64,000 bases of DNA, taken from Levilactobacillus hammesii DSM 16381 (lineage in GTDB: Bacteria; Bacillota; Bacilli; Lactobacillales; Lactobacillaceae). The position numbers and the translations under genes were made by a program. Shown here piece after piece: positions 54,741-64,000 of this stretch. Positions within the stretch are counted from its first letter, which is position 1. Each line of letters starts with the position of its first letter. The stretch covers positions 124,001 to 188,000 of the forward strand of contig NZ_AZFS01000044.1 in the NCBI RefSeq assembly GCF_001434395.1. The letters are read 5' to 3'. The notes under the pieces were generated by a model. That model made no database searches and was not told the DNA's origin. It saw nothing but the letters and a program-made list of their open reading frames with translations.

Positions 54741-55865
54741 TTATTCCAAGAAATCCTTCAACTGCTTGCTCCGTGATGGATGGCGCAGCTTCCGTAAGGC
54801 CTTGGCTTCGATCTGACGAATCCGTTCACGGGTAACCCCGAAGACCTTGCCGACTTCTTCCAAAGTCCGCGTCCGGCCATCGTCCAGCCCAAACCGTAAC
54901 CGCAAGACGTTTTCTTCCCGATCAGTCAGCGTGTCCAGGACACTTTCCAACTGTTCCTTCAGTAATTCGTAAGCGGCGTGATCGGCAGGACTCGTGGCGT
55001 CTTGGTCTTCGATGAAGTCCCCTAAATGAGAGTCATCCTCTTCACCAATTGGCGTTTCCAAAGAAACGGGTTCTTGCGCAATCTTCAAGATTTCGCGAAC
55101 CTTTTCCGTTGGCATATCCATTTCGGCCCCAATTTCTTCAGGCGTTGGTTCCCGCCCTAAGTCTTGGAGAAGTTGCCGTTGAATCCGGATCAACTTGTTA
55201 ATGGTTTCAACCATGTGCACGGGAATCCGAATGGTCCGTGCTTGGTCAGCAATCGCCCGTGTAATCGCCTGACGAATCCACCAAGTGGCGTACGTGGAGA
55301 ACTTGAACCCTTTCCGGTAGTCGAACTTTTCGACGGCCTTCATCAGCCCCATGTTCCCTTCTTGAATCAGATCCAGGAATTGCATCCCCCGACCCACGTA
55401 ACGCTTAGCGATGGAAACCACCAACCGTAAGTTGGCTTCGGCCAATTCTTGCTTGGCTTCTTCTTCACCGTTTTCAATCCGTAAGGCTAAGGCCACTTCT
55501 TGGTCCGCCGTTAACAGGTTGACCCGACCAATTTCCTTCAGGTACATCCGCACGGGATCATTGATCTTAACCCCGGTGGTGGTACCAGCGTCCTTTAATT
55601 CCTTCTTTGAAACGGCCTTTTGGGCTTTAACGGCCCGTGGGTCTGGCTCACCCTTAGCATCAACCACACTGATCCCAGCATCTGAAATGGTTTCAAGTAA
55701 CTTGTCCATCTGCTTAGCATCCAGCGTGTATGGTGTTGCGACCTTATCAGCTAGGTCATCGTAAGTGATGCTCCCAACCTTCTTGTTATCTTTAATCAAA
55801 GCGCGCACCGTTTTGTTGTATGCTTTTTGATCAAACATTGGTTGATCCGTGGTCTTTTTTGCCAT
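54741..55865 (-). CDS. rpoD: RNA polymerase primary sigma factor RpoD (SigA)
   Basis: The 374-residue sigma has region 1.1 (about 1-85), region 1.2 [17 protein letters not shown], region 2 with [26 protein letters not shown] and the -10-binding [20 protein letters not shown], region 3, and region 4 with the -35-binding [23 protein letters not shown] 55865 follows GGGGG; a 31-residue extension upstream lies within dnaG. It ends the dnaG-rpoD operon. Confidence 0.97.
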   Translation of the reverse strand: MAKKTTDQPMFDQKAYNKTVRALIKDNKKVGSITYDDLADKVATPYTLDAKQMDKLLETISDAGISVVDAKGEPDPRAVKAQKAVSKKELKDAGTTTGVKINDPVRMYLKEIGRVNLLTADQEVALALRIENGEEEAKQELAEANLRLVVSIAKRYVGRGMQFLDLIQEGNMGLMKAVEKFDYRKGFKFSTYATWWIRQAITRAIADQARTIRIPVHMVETINKLIRIQRQLLQDLGREPTPEEIGAEMDMPTEKVREILKIAQEPVSLETPIGEEDDSHLGDFIEDQDATSPADHAAYELLKEQLESVLDTLTDREENVLRLRFGLDDGRTRTLEEVGKVFGVTRERIRQIEAKALRKLRHPSRSKQLKDFLE

Positions 55866-55881
55866 TAAAATACCCCCTAGA

Positions 55882-57729
55882 TTAAACTTGCTTGTTCGCC
55901 TGACGCTGTCGTTCCAACTGGACAATCTCAACAACGAGTTGTCGCTGTCGGTCGGCATCGCCTAATCGCGAGGCTTCCGTCAGTTGATTTTTCTTCTGTC
56001 GGAGCTGCGCCTCGACCGGCGCCTCATCCATAATTACCGCTAAATAATCATCGATCTCTCGCGGGGTGACCGCCGCGGACATATTTGTTGTCGTTTCGAG
56101 ATCAATGACCAGCTGTTGCAGGCGGTCTTCTTGAATGAAGTCCGTGAACTGCGCGGTTTGATACACTTGATGATTCTGAAAATAACCCTGGGCCAAGGTG
56201 TAAATAATCTGATAATCGTCATGCACAAAGCTGAAGTCGGCAACGCCGGTCAGCTTTGCCCACACGTTGCGATCGTGTAAGCAGCGGTAAAGCAAGTTGC
56301 GCTCCGCCCGTTCCAATCGATTCAGTGGACGTCGCTGTTGATGCACGGTCACTGGTGGTTCATTGGTTGGTGCCGGCATTGGCGCCGTGGGACGTTGCCG
56401 CTCCTGTTGCGCCGCCGAATCACGCTGCACTTGCTTGAGCTGCGCCGTCAGCGCCGACTTGTCAATCTGAAATTCAGTGGCAAGTTGACCGAGGTACATA
56501 TCCAACTCGACGGGCTCCTTGACCTGAGCCAACAGTGGCAGTACTTGATTGACGTACGCCAGCCGCTCACTATCGGTCTCTAGCGCCCGATTGCGACGCA
56601 AGAAACGCATCTGAAACTGTAGCGGCGGCTCCTTAGCTGAGACCAGCATCTGGCGAAACGCCTCATCACCGTGTGCTTTTCGATACTCATCTGGGTCTTG
56701 TCCCTCGGGGAGCTGAATCACACTGAGCTGCAAATGACTATGCTGCCCCAACAAACGTAACGCGCGATCAATGGCCCGTTGTCCGGGTTCATCCCCATCA
56801 TAACAGACATTGAGCTTGTCCGTGGTGCGCTCGACGGCGTAAATTTGCTCGGTGGTCAGGCTAGTTCCCATGGACGCAATCCCATTCTTAACCCCCGCTT
56901 GGGTGGCAGAGATCACATCCATATACCCTTCAAACAGCGTCACCTCACCAGCCTGACGAATTGCTGGCCGGGCCAAATCGAAGTTGAATAACAGCTTACT
57001 CTTATTAAATAATGTGGTTTCAGGGCTGTTTAAATACTTCGGTTGGTCGTCAGCCTTTTTCAGCAATCGTCCGGAGAATGCGGCGACATGGCCACTGGCA
57101 TTCCGTAGCGGAAACATCACCCGTTCCGTGAACCGGTCACGTAGCTCACCCTGTGCGTTCTCAATGAACAACCCAGACTGCCGTAACAGCTGATAATCGC
57201 TCTGACGTTGATCAAAGAAGGGTTTGAGCAACCGCTGTCCTGGCGCAAAGCCTAACTGATAGGTTTCGATCGTCTCATCGGTTAATCCCCGATCATGCAG
57301 ATAATCCAAAGCCGGCTGACCCATCTCGGTGTTGACTAAGATGTGATGGTACAGCTTAGCGGCCTGCTCATGCAATGCCAGCAGCTGCCCCGTCTTAGAA
57401 TCTACTGCCGGGCCAGCCGCATCCTGGCGATACTCGCTGTCAAGATCGACATGACTAAAGTCCGCAACCTTAACCACTGCCTCGGGAAAGGTGACGTGCT
57501 CCAGTTCCATCAAGAACTTAAACACGTTGCCACCGCGTCCACAGCTGAAACAGTGAAAAATCTGCTTGTCTTCCGACACGGAAAACGAAGGCGTCCGCTC
57601 TTCATGGAAGGGACATAAACCAAATAAATTCTTACCGGATTTCTTCAGTTGCACGTACTGGCCGACAACGTCCGCAATGTTTGTGGCCGTCCGAACCGTT
57701 TCAATCACGTCTTCGGGTATCTTCGCCAA
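55882..57729 (-). CDS. dnaG: DNA primase
   Basis: DnaG makes RNA primers at the fork. The 615-residue protein has an N-terminal CHC2 zinc finger ([11 protein letters not shown] near 40, [10 protein letters not shown] near 60), the catalytic core ([25 protein letters not shown]), TOPRIM with [15 protein letters not shown] and [11 protein letters not shown], and a C-terminal helicase-binding domain. The start is TTG 57729, seven nt after GGGAG; no alternative ATG fits [10 protein letters not shown]. It leads the operon with rpoD, 16 nt apart. Confidence 0.97.
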   Translation of the reverse strand: MAKIPEDVIETVRTATNIADVVGQYVQLKKSGKNLFGLCPFHEERTPSFSVSEDKQIFHCFSCGRGGNVFKFLMELEHVTFPEAVVKVADFSHVDLDSEYRQDAAGPAVDSKTGQLLALHEQAAKLYHHILVNTEMGQPALDYLHDRGLTDETIETYQLGFAPGQRLLKPFFDQRQSDYQLLRQSGLFIENAQGELRDRFTERVMFPLRNASGHVAAFSGRLLKKADDQPKYLNSPETTLFNKSKLLFNFDLARPAIRQAGEVTLFEGYMDVISATQAGVKNGIASMGTSLTTEQIYAVERTTDKLNVCYDGDEPGQRAIDRALRLLGQHSHLQLSVIQLPEGQDPDEYRKAHGDEAFRQMLVSAKEPPLQFQMRFLRRNRALETDSERLAYVNQVLPLLAQVKEPVELDMYLGQLATEFQIDKSALTAQLKQVQRDSAAQQERQRPTAPMPAPTNEPPVTVHQQRRPLNRLERAERNLLYRCLHDRNVWAKLTGVADFSFVHDDYQIIYTLAQGYFQNHQVYQTAQFTDFIQEDRLQQLVIDLETTTNMSAAVTPREIDDYLAVIMDEAPVEAQLRQKKNQLTEASRLGDADRQRQLVVEIVQLERQRQANKQV

Positions 57730-57772
57730 CCAATCACTCCCTTACGTGTTCCTGTTTACTCACCATAGCCTT

Positions 57773-57812
57773 GAAAAGTCGCACCCCGGAAACCCGAAAA
57801 GTGCGACTCTTT
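57773..57812 (-). terminator. Terminator before dnaG
   Basis: Near-symmetrical AAAAGTCGCAC ... GTGCGACTCTTT. On the minus strand it ends with TTTTCAAGG and would stop the upstream membrane-protein transcript. Confidence 0.75.
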
Positions 57813-57945
57813 AATTAGAAATCGTGCGCAAAAATACACTATATATGATACCACCTATGGGGGCGTTGTCAACTTTTATAGCTCACCGGCATGTTCACCA
57901 TCAAATCTACACTTTTCAAAGCGAAGATGGAAGTTAAACGCCTCC

Positions 57946-58461
57946 CTAATTCCCCCGACCGGCAACAATCGCGGCCACCCCACCTAGGATCAAAACAACT
58001 CTCCCCAATTTTATCAGCGTTCTCTGAATTAACGGGTAATCTTCACGCCAAGGAACGTTCCGCGGAATATTGATCCCATCCGGTGGTAAATAACCAATAA
58101 AGATGGCCACTCCCATGCAAATCAGGCCGGTCCTGCCAGCTGGCGTATTCAGGCCAGTGACCGTCACCGCGCGCGGTAGAAGCAGCAACAAAGCTGAATA
58201 GAATAGGAAGATGAAGCTTAAATCATGGCTCAAGTCCGCTGCACCGGGCCACGCAACCATTTTGATTTGGGACGTTAGCATCACCAAACTGACGGCCAAT
58301 GCTGAAAAAATGGTCAACTCACTGAATGAGCGAACTGGCTGGATAGTCCACCACGTTATGGCTTTCAACTGAAACCACCAACTCGCGCCAATACATCCCC
58401 AGCTTACCACTTGGTAACCTAACGTGACTCCCGTAAAATTTGGCAATAGCATCCATCCCAC
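57946..58461 (-). CDS. Uncharacterised four-helix membrane protein
   Basis: I do not recognise this 171-residue protein. It has hydrophobic segments at about 14-30, 48-62 (LTIFSALAVSLVML), 80-100 (LSFIFLFYSALLLLLP), 110-125 and 150-168 (LIKLGRVVLILGGVAAIVAG), and is Trp-rich at the start (QVVSWGCIGASWWFQLK). No catalytic motif is seen. It starts at GTG 58461 or ATG 58452; GGGTGGG gives a weak ribosome site. It lies alone between glyS and dnaG. Confidence 0.55.
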   Translation of the reverse strand: MGWMLLPNFTGVTLGYQVVSWGCIGASWWFQLKAITWWTIQPVRSFSELTIFSALAVSLVMLTSQIKMVAWPGAADLSHDLSFIFLFYSALLLLLPRAVTVTGLNTPAGRTGLICMGVAIFIGYLPPDGINIPRNVPWREDYPLIQRTLIKLGRVVLILGGVAAIVAGRGN

Positions 58462-58564
58462 CCACTTTCATGGTTATGATGGCAGATTAGCCAATATTCA
58501 GCTACTATTTCGCTCCGGTATTCTCAAAGCCGTTGCCAAACTCGGTCTCTGGCCACATCCCTAC

Positions 58565-58596
58565 AAAAAAACCGGCCCCAATTACGGAGCCGGTTC
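58565..58596 (-). terminator. Terminator after glyS
   Basis: On the minus strand GAACCGGCTCC-GTAATT-GGGGCCGGTT is followed by TTTTTG, 15 nt after the stop. Confidence 0.9.
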
Positions 58597-58610
58597 TCAA
58601 CACACTAAAT

Positions 58611-60686
58611 TTATTTAACAATTAATTGATCCAAATCACCTAAGCCTAAGGCCAGGTTGGCTAACTTACTCAATTCAGTCAACCGGTTATTCCGGACAGC
58701 ATCGTTCTTGTCCATGACCATCGTCGCCTCGAAGTAAGCGGCAATCGTTGGCTGGATATCAGCCAGCGCTGCGTAGAGGTCATTTAAGCCCTTATCGGCA
58801 GCCGTGGCTACTTCCGCAACGCCTTGATCCAAGGCACCTTCGCTGTCATTTTCAAACAGCTTAGGATCAACCGTGGCATCTGCCAATTCGGCTGGTGCCT
58901 TTTGTGCCAAACGAATGACCCGCGTCAAGGATTCAATCACGGCCTTGAAGTTGGCATCGTCAGCGTGGCTAGCCAAGATATCGGCAGCCGTGAAGATCCG
59001 CAAGACGTCACTGCTACTACCGTTAGTCACGGCGTCAATGATATCGTGACGTTGCTTAGCGGAACGCAAAATCTTCCGAATCCGGTCCTTGACGAAGTCA
59101 ACGACGGCTTGAATCTGGCTGTTTTGATCCAGATCTGGTGCCACGTTGGCAGTAGATTCAGCGGCGATGAAGTCGCTAGCTAATTCAGCAACTGGTAAGG
59201 CCCAGTTCTGATCCTTAGCGATCCGGACGATCCCCGTTGCCTGACGCCGCAAAGCGTAAGGGTCGTTGGAACCGCTAGGAATCATCCCCGCAGCGAAGAA
59301 GGTCAGGATGCTATCGAACTTGTCAGCCAAGGCCAAAACAGCGCCAGGAACGGATTCTGGCAAAGCACCATCAGCCGAGATAGGTTCGTAGTGTTCGCGA
59401 ATCGCTTGAGCAACGGCTGGATCTTCGCCGCCAAGTAAGGCGTACTTTTCACCCATGACCCCTTGCAGTTCGGCAAATTCGCCGACCATTCCGGTAACCA
59501 GGTCAAACTTGTAGATTTCACTGGCCCGCAGTGCAGCCTTGGTTTGGGCATCGTTTAAGTTCAGGTGCTTAGCTAAGACCGTGACGATTGCCTTAACGCG
59601 ATCCATCTTTTCAGCCATCGTGCTGATCTTATCATGGAAGCTAACGGTCTTTAACCGCTCAACGTAATCGGTAATCGTCTTCTTTTGGTCTTCCGTGTAG
59701 AAGAACATGGCATCTTCCAGGCGCGCCGTCAGAACCTTTTCGTTTCCGGCAACCACGTTCTGCAAGTCATGATCCGTTCCGTTCCGTACGGAGATGAAGA
59801 CGGGCAACAGCTTGCCAGAAGCATCTCGGGCGTAGAAGAACCGTTGGTGATCCCGCATTGACGTGATGAGAACTTCATCGGGGATAGTCAGGTACTTGTC
59901 GTCAAAGCTACCGGCAAAGGCAGTTGGCCATTCGACCAGGTTGTTCACTTCTTCCAACAAACCGGCATCAATGTCGACCGTCCAGTCGTTATCAGCAGCC
60001 AACTTGTTGATTTGCTTCTTAATCAAAGCCTTACGCTTGTCAGCGTCAGCAATGACAAATTGGCTCGTCAAACTCTCTTCGTAATCGGCAGCCGTGGCCA
60101 GGTCAATCTCTTTACCCAAGAAACGGTGACCGCGGGTGCTCCGACCAGTCGTCACATCCAGAATCGTGAATGGAATGACCTGGTCATCTAATAAGGCCAC
60201 CATCCAGCGAATTGGCCGAATGTATTGGAAATGATGGGTGCTCCACTTCATCATGGTTGGGAACGTCATGGCCATGATAATGTCACGCAACCCAGCCAAA
60301 ACAGTGGCCACGGGTTCGCCGGCAATGAACTTGTCAACGAAGACGTATTCCGTCCCCTTAATTTCCTTAAACGTAATGTCATCGGGTGTCAGGCCTTGAC
60401 CACGGGTAAACCCGATAGCGGCCTTCGTCCAGTTACCATCAGTGTCTTGGGCGATCTTCTTAGCGGGACCTTTGACGGTTTCGCTGATATCTTCTTGCTT
60501 ATCTGCCAAGCCACTGATTAGGATAGCCAAACGACGGGGCGTCGAGAATGGCTTAATTTCGGCGTAGTCCACGCGTTGTTCCTTCAAGTAGTCCACTGTC
60601 CGCTTAACCAGTTGCTTAATGGCTGGCGTTACCACGTGGGCAGGCATTTCTTCCAAACCAATTTCAAGTAAAAATGTGTGTGCCAT
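58611..60686 (-). CDS. glyS: Glycyl-tRNA synthetase beta subunit
   Basis: The beta subunit of the bacterial alpha2-beta2 GlyRS binds tRNA-Gly. The 691-residue protein starts [17 protein letters not shown] and contains [46 protein letters not shown] and the long C-terminal HD-like region that ends [13 protein letters not shown]. The start overlaps the glyQ stop by one base (TAATG), so translation is coupled. Confidence 0.96.
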   Translation of the reverse strand: MAHTFLLEIGLEEMPAHVVTPAIKQLVKRTVDYLKEQRVDYAEIKPFSTPRRLAILISGLADKQEDISETVKGPAKKIAQDTDGNWTKAAIGFTRGQGLTPDDITFKEIKGTEYVFVDKFIAGEPVATVLAGLRDIIMAMTFPTMMKWSTHHFQYIRPIRWMVALLDDQVIPFTILDVTTGRSTRGHRFLGKEIDLATAADYEESLTSQFVIADADKRKALIKKQINKLAADNDWTVDIDAGLLEEVNNLVEWPTAFAGSFDDKYLTIPDEVLITSMRDHQRFFYARDASGKLLPVFISVRNGTDHDLQNVVAGNEKVLTARLEDAMFFYTEDQKKTITDYVERLKTVSFHDKISTMAEKMDRVKAIVTVLAKHLNLNDAQTKAALRASEIYKFDLVTGMVGEFAELQGVMGEKYALLGGEDPAVAQAIREHYEPISADGALPESVPGAVLALADKFDSILTFFAAGMIPSGSNDPYALRRQATGIVRIAKDQNWALPVAELASDFIAAESTANVAPDLDQNSQIQAVVDFVKDRIRKILRSAKQRHDIIDAVTNGSSSDVLRIFTAADILASHADDANFKAVIESLTRVIRLAQKAPAELADATVDPKLFENDSEGALDQGVAEVATAADKGLNDLYAALADIQPTIAAYFEATMVMDKNDAVRNNRLTELSKLANLALGLGDLDQLIVK

Positions 60687-61609
60687 TATTTGGCCTCCTC
60701 ATCAGCTAATAATTTTCCCCGTAACTTCTCGTCCTTAACCAACGGGAAGCCACGCTTCTTCCGTTCGGAGACGAAGGCCCGTGCCACGGCGCGTGCCATG
60801 TTCCGAATCCGAGAAAGGTAGCCGGCACGTTCCGTAACAGAAACGGCACCGCGCGCATCCAGCAGGTTAAAGGTGTGGCTACACTTCAAGATGTAGTCGT
60901 AAGCTGGGTGGACCAAGCCGTTAGCGATTTGCTTCTTGGCTTCGGCTTCGTATTCGTCGAAGTGCCGCAGCAACATGTCTTGGTCGCTTTCTTCAAAACT
61001 GTACTTGGAGTGTTCGTATTCTGGTTCCTTGAAGATGTCACCATACTTCACGCCATCGGCCCATTCGAGGTCAAAGACGGAGTTGACGTCTTGAACGTAA
61101 GAAGCTAACCGTTCCAAACCATAGGTAACTTCGGAGGTTACGGGATCAACTTCCATTCCCCCAACGACTTGGAAGTAAGTGAACTGGGTGATTTCCATCC
61201 CGTCCAACCAGACTTCCCAACCAACACCGGCACAACCCATGGATGGGTTCTCCCAGTTATCTTCAACGAAACGGATATCGTGTTCCAAAGGATCGATGCC
61301 CAATTCACGCAAACTGTTCAGGTAAAGTTCTTGAATGTTGTCGGGTGAAGGCTTCATGATCACTTGGAATTGGTGATGTTGGTATAACCGGTTAGGGTTT
61401 TCCCCGTAACGACCATCGGCTGGCCGGCGGGAAGGTTCAACGTAAGCGGCGTTCCAAGGTTCTGGACCGATTGCCCGTAAGAACGTGTAGGGACTCATGG
61501 TACCGGCCCCTTTTTCAGTATCGTAAGCTTGCATCAGCATGCAACCTTGTGCAGACCAATACTGTTGTAACTTTAAAATGATTGCTTGCATGGACAGTTT
61601 TTCTGTCAT
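60686..61609 (-). CDS. glyQ: Glycyl-tRNA synthetase alpha subunit
   Basis: The alpha subunit holds the class II catalytic core that makes glycyl-adenylate. The 307-residue protein has [29 protein letters not shown]-type opening, [17 protein letters not shown] (motif 2), [23 protein letters not shown] (motif 3) and the helical tail. ATG 61609 follows AAGGAGGAACTGC. The transcript is controlled by the T-box leader upstream. Confidence 0.96.
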   Translation of the reverse strand: MTEKLSMQAIILKLQQYWSAQGCMLMQAYDTEKGAGTMSPYTFLRAIGPEPWNAAYVEPSRRPADGRYGENPNRLYQHHQFQVIMKPSPDNIQELYLNSLRELGIDPLEHDIRFVEDNWENPSMGCAGVGWEVWLDGMEITQFTYFQVVGGMEVDPVTSEVTYGLERLASYVQDVNSVFDLEWADGVKYGDIFKEPEYEHSKYSFEESDQDMLLRHFDEYEAEAKKQIANGLVHPAYDYILKCSHTFNLLDARGAVSVTERAGYLSRIRNMARAVARAFVSERKKRGFPLVKDEKLRGKLLADEEAK

Positions 61610-61684
61610 GGGTGCAGTTCCTCCTTGTGTGGTTGCCAGTTGACGGACCGCCAGCTGGTTGACCGATTAAACAAATAAGCGCGC

Positions 61685-61900
61685 AAAAAATCCCTACGAG
61701 AATTCACCGAGGCAAATTCACGTAGGGACGAATTTTAATTTCGCGGTTCCACCCTACTTCTAGTCAATGACTAGCAGCTTACTTGGAAACGACTCCGAAT
61801 GTGCCAACTCACACCATACTGGATTCGGCTTCCACTATCCCGAACTCGCTAAACCAATGATGGTATGACTCTCATTCATCATAATCGACTTATTTAACTG
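61685..61900 (-). promoter_or_regulatory. T-box riboswitch controlling glyQS
   Basis: On the minus strand the T-box AGGGTGGAACCGCG is present at about 61755-61742, followed by the terminator CCCTACG ... CGTAGGG with TTTTTT at 61690-61685. Upstream is a long stem I. The TGG-A of the T-box would pair with a U-CCA acceptor end, as in tRNA-Gly (U73). A GGC at 61805-61803 fits a glycine specifier, though I did not fold it. Uncharged tRNA-Gly would allow read-through. Confidence 0.92.
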
Positions 61901-61906
61901 TGTTTT

Positions 61907-61935
61907 ATCATAGCCGTCTGGGGCGGGGATGTCAA
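61907..61935 (-). promoter_or_regulatory. glyQS promoter
   Basis: On the minus strand TTGACA (61935-61930), 17 nt and TATGAT (61912-61907), just upstream of the T-box. Confidence 0.75.
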
Positions 61936-61973
61936 TGTGTTTCGTACATTTACTGCATGACTTTACACATATT

Positions 61974-64000
61974 TTACTGGGTCTTTTCCTGCTCACGATG
62001 GCGCTCCAAATCAAGGTATTCCCGAATATACTTGAATGGAAATGGCACCACCGTATATTGCTTAAATCGAACAAAGTTAACCTGTAATAGAGATTCAAAT
62101 GCTTGGAAAATGGTTTGGATATCCGTTCTAGGCTGCGAACTATCCAAAGCCTCGATTTGTTTGAGAGGAATGGCCCGTGCCTGTTTTTTCTTAATCAACT
62201 GATGATTGCCCACAAAATAATAGTATCGTCCCTGTAATTCTAGCAAACCCATTCCGTATAGGCCCGCCCAATAAGCATCAAATCGCCGTTGACGGATTGG
62301 AATATGCAGCCAAACGCCTGTGTCTTTGAAAAATTGATTATTATACTCGCGCATAATGCCGGCCTTCCATCGGGGTTTGAGCGCCTGCTTGACCTGCTGA
62401 ACCGTCATGGTTGTCTGATCAAGGTTTTTTAACTTTTGAATGAGCTGTTCTTGCCCCGATTTATCGGTTAGCATGGTTTGCGCGCTATTGATGAGATCAC
62501 GACGTAAAACTCTGTTTTCTCCTTCACCTGCGACCAAGTGGGCTTTTAACTTAGGCATATCGGGTACGGTAATCAAATCCGTCCCGTAAATGGTAAAAAG
62601 GGTTTCCCGACGCTGAATGGCGCCCACCAAGTCGCTGCGTCTATGTTTCGCTGATTCCCAGATTTGGCGAGCCGTCTTTAGTAGCTCGGTATTGGCCGCT
62701 TCAGACTCTCTAAAAATGGCCTTCTCAAAGGCTAACTTTCCAGCAGCAGAGATCGTTAATCGGGTAACCTGAAGACACGGTTCCTCCTTCTTGTCAGCCA
62801 AATTATCCAGCAATAAATATTGAAACTGTGAAGCAGCGGATATCTCGGCCTCAGAGGGAATCTGTAACTGCGCTGTCATAACCTCGCGCTTAATCACCAG
62901 TTGATATAACATCATTTGAAACGACTTGTCAGCCAATAGATCATCTTGTTTATCGTTCAACATAAGTTGCGAAAAATTAGTCAGGGTCAGATGCTGAATG
63001 ACCCGCTCATCAGAACCGCAAATGTAGTGACGGTCATCTATATCCGCGACAACTTGAATATTCAGGCCATCTACGGGCTGCAAGCCTGCAGTGCTGCTTA
63101 TTTTAAGTTCCTTTAATTTGGCACTCTTGTCAGCCTTTTCTTGTAGAAAACGGGTCATTTTGAGGATATCAGGTTGTTCAGAACTGGCAACGAAGTGAAG
63201 CTGATTCTCACGCAACACTTGCCATACCTGATCAGCCGAGGACAGCTTAGGTCGCTGATAATGAATGAGTGGTACCTCACACGGTGTTGGCAGTATTTTG
63301 AAGTACTCAGAGAACTGCTCACTTAACCCCATAATCAAGTCGTTCATCATGCCAATTTTTGTTTTTTCAAATTGATCAAGCTCTTCCACTGACAGGAAGG
63401 GGGTCAAATGGCGGTGATTTTTGACGCCACCCGTTTTAAATAGCGGCTGCCCATTGCTTTTGGGTAACCATTTAAGACAACTGCCGACTAATCCAAAGCC
63501 CCGTTTTTCAAGTGTCTTCTTGAACGTCTTAGTATGCAGCTGCAAGACATGATTTTTGATGTCAACTTTAACGGCCACTTGGAAGTTACCTTTCGCTGAC
63601 CATTTTGGAACCAGATACAGGTCGCTGGTTGCGCAGTTATTTTTATAACCACCATCAACGTCTACCTGTCCTTGTTTCATCTGTTTGATGAGCAACATCA
63701 GTAACATGTCCGTAGTAATCCCCGCTGTAATGGCCTGATCAAAGGTTAAAACTGTTTGTTTAAGTTCCTTGAATGCAAGCAATGGCGTGGCATTTTTAGG
63801 CAATGAAGCCAAATAGCGAAAACTGATTTTGTCGTCTGCTAAAATCTGCTTTCCCAAGTTTTTAATCGCCAAAACTGTGTTCTGTTCAGACCACGGCGCG
63901 ATCTTTTCCGGATGCATTGTTTCCACAATTACTAGCCGGATACGCTGGTTGAACCCCACCTTATCGAATTCGTAATCTAAATCTAAAGGTTGAAAGTTAA
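61974..64000 (-). CDS. Large unrecognised accessory protein (cut by right edge)
   Basis: At least 675 codons; the frame is open to the window edge, so the true start probably lies outside (a GTG at 63959 is the first possible internal start). I recognise no named family with confidence. Visible: VETMHPEKIAPWSEQNTVLA, a beta-rich part KGNFQVAVKVDIKNHVLQLH, VVADIDDRHYICGSDERVIQ then HLTLTNF, a helical FQMMLYQLVIKREVMTAQL, basic YWAGLYGMGLLELQGRYYYFVG, and the end TVVPFPFKYIREYLDLERH. The closing VPFPF-x-YI-x-EY is like the LP-x-PL-type end of PIWI/RNase H-like pPIWI-RE or Argonaute-like proteins, which would suggest defence, but this is weak. The DNA is more A/T-rich than its neighbours. It abuts the glyQS promoter by 38 nt. 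Confidence 0.55.
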   Translation of the reverse strand, partial: NFQPLDLDYEFDKVGFNQRIRLVIVETMHPEKIAPWSEQNTVLAIKNLGKQILADDKISFRYLASLPKNATPLLAFKELKQTVLTFDQAITAGITTDMLLMLLIKQMKQGQVDVDGGYKNNCATSDLYLVPKWSAKGNFQVAVKVDIKNHVLQLHTKTFKKTLEKRGFGLVGSCLKWLPKSNGQPLFKTGGVKNHRHLTPFLSVEELDQFEKTKIGMMNDLIMGLSEQFSEYFKILPTPCEVPLIHYQRPKLSSADQVWQVLRENQLHFVASSEQPDILKMTRFLQEKADKSAKLKELKISSTAGLQPVDGLNIQVVADIDDRHYICGSDERVIQHLTLTNFSQLMLNDKQDDLLADKSFQMMLYQLVIKREVMTAQLQIPSEAEISAASQFQYLLLDNLADKKEEPCLQVTRLTISAAGKLAFEKAIFRESEAANTELLKTARQIWESAKHRRSDLVGAIQRRETLFTIYGTDLITVPDMPKLKAHLVAGEGENRVLRRDLINSAQTMLTDKSGQEQLIQKLKNLDQTTMTVQQVKQALKPRWKAGIMREYNNQFFKDTGVWLHIPIRQRRFDAYWAGLYGMGLLELQGRYYYFVGNHQLIKKKQARAIPLKQIEALDSSQPRTDIQTIFQAFESLLQVNFVRFKQYTVVPFPFKYIREYLDLERHREQEKTQ

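Noticed and set aside
1-64000. CRISPR arrays, tRNA or rRNA genes, intact insertion sequences
   Set aside because: No regularly spaced repeats, no cloverleaf or rRNA sequence and no transposase frame were seen by eye on either strand.

Overview
The window is a chromosomal segment of a lactobacillus. Roughly half the bases are G+C by eye. The gene order (topA-dprA-rnhB-rbgA; thyA-dfrA; hup-der-rpsA-cmk-recQ; scpAB-xerD; pyk-dnaE; dnaG-rpoD; glyQS), strong AGGAGG ribosome-binding sites, frequent GTG/TTG starts, an FMN riboswitch and a T-box leader all fit Lactobacillaceae. The interval between dnaE and pyk, where homofermentative relatives carry pfkA, holds no phosphofructokinase, only a transaldolase-family aldolase. 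That points to an obligate heterofermenter; the Levilactobacillus (L. brevis) group is my best guess, by inference only.

Left part (1-7.9 kb): the 5' end of parE under a LexA-type SOS box, divergent from plsY; an aldose-epimerase-like gene; the xerC-hslV-hslU operon; then a three-gene plus-strand accessory cassette (zinc-finger/HTH/DUF2087 regulator, small GIY-YIG-like protein, chloramphenicol-acetyltransferase-like enzyme) between xerC and topA. 7.9-24.5 kb is mostly minus-strand housekeeping: topA-dprA-rnhB-rbgA, yozE, ypmS, an SGNH hydrolase, degV, then dfrA-thyA, an ABC-F ATPase, cca, a TPR protein and the HU gene. TrhA/hemolysin III and a YitT protein are the plus-strand exceptions.

24.6-44 kb: der, rpsA, cmk, a LysM protein, recQ with a YpbB-like partner, ribU behind an FMN riboswitch/terminator, rluB-scpB-scpA-ribT-xerD-cvfB, pyk, transaldolase and dnaE. 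44-62 kb: clpB, pepT, nif3-trmK, an MMPL exporter with an Rrf2 regulator, rpoD-dnaG, an unknown membrane protein and glyQS behind a T-box. The last 2 kb holds a large unrecognised, comparatively A/T-rich gene that runs off the right edge and looks accessory.

The most interesting non-coding signal is a family of long structured intergenic repeats. Two copies of about 450-530 bp (16.4-16.85 kb and 39.25-39.78 kb) and one shorter, diverged, inverted copy (7.30-7.46 kb) share an ordered series of hairpins. Several helices are kept by compensatory changes, and the full copies share a 15-bp long-range helix. A possible decayed fourth copy lies near 36.8 kb. I could not match this element to anything I know. 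The other main candidate for something undescribed is the large protein at the right edge.
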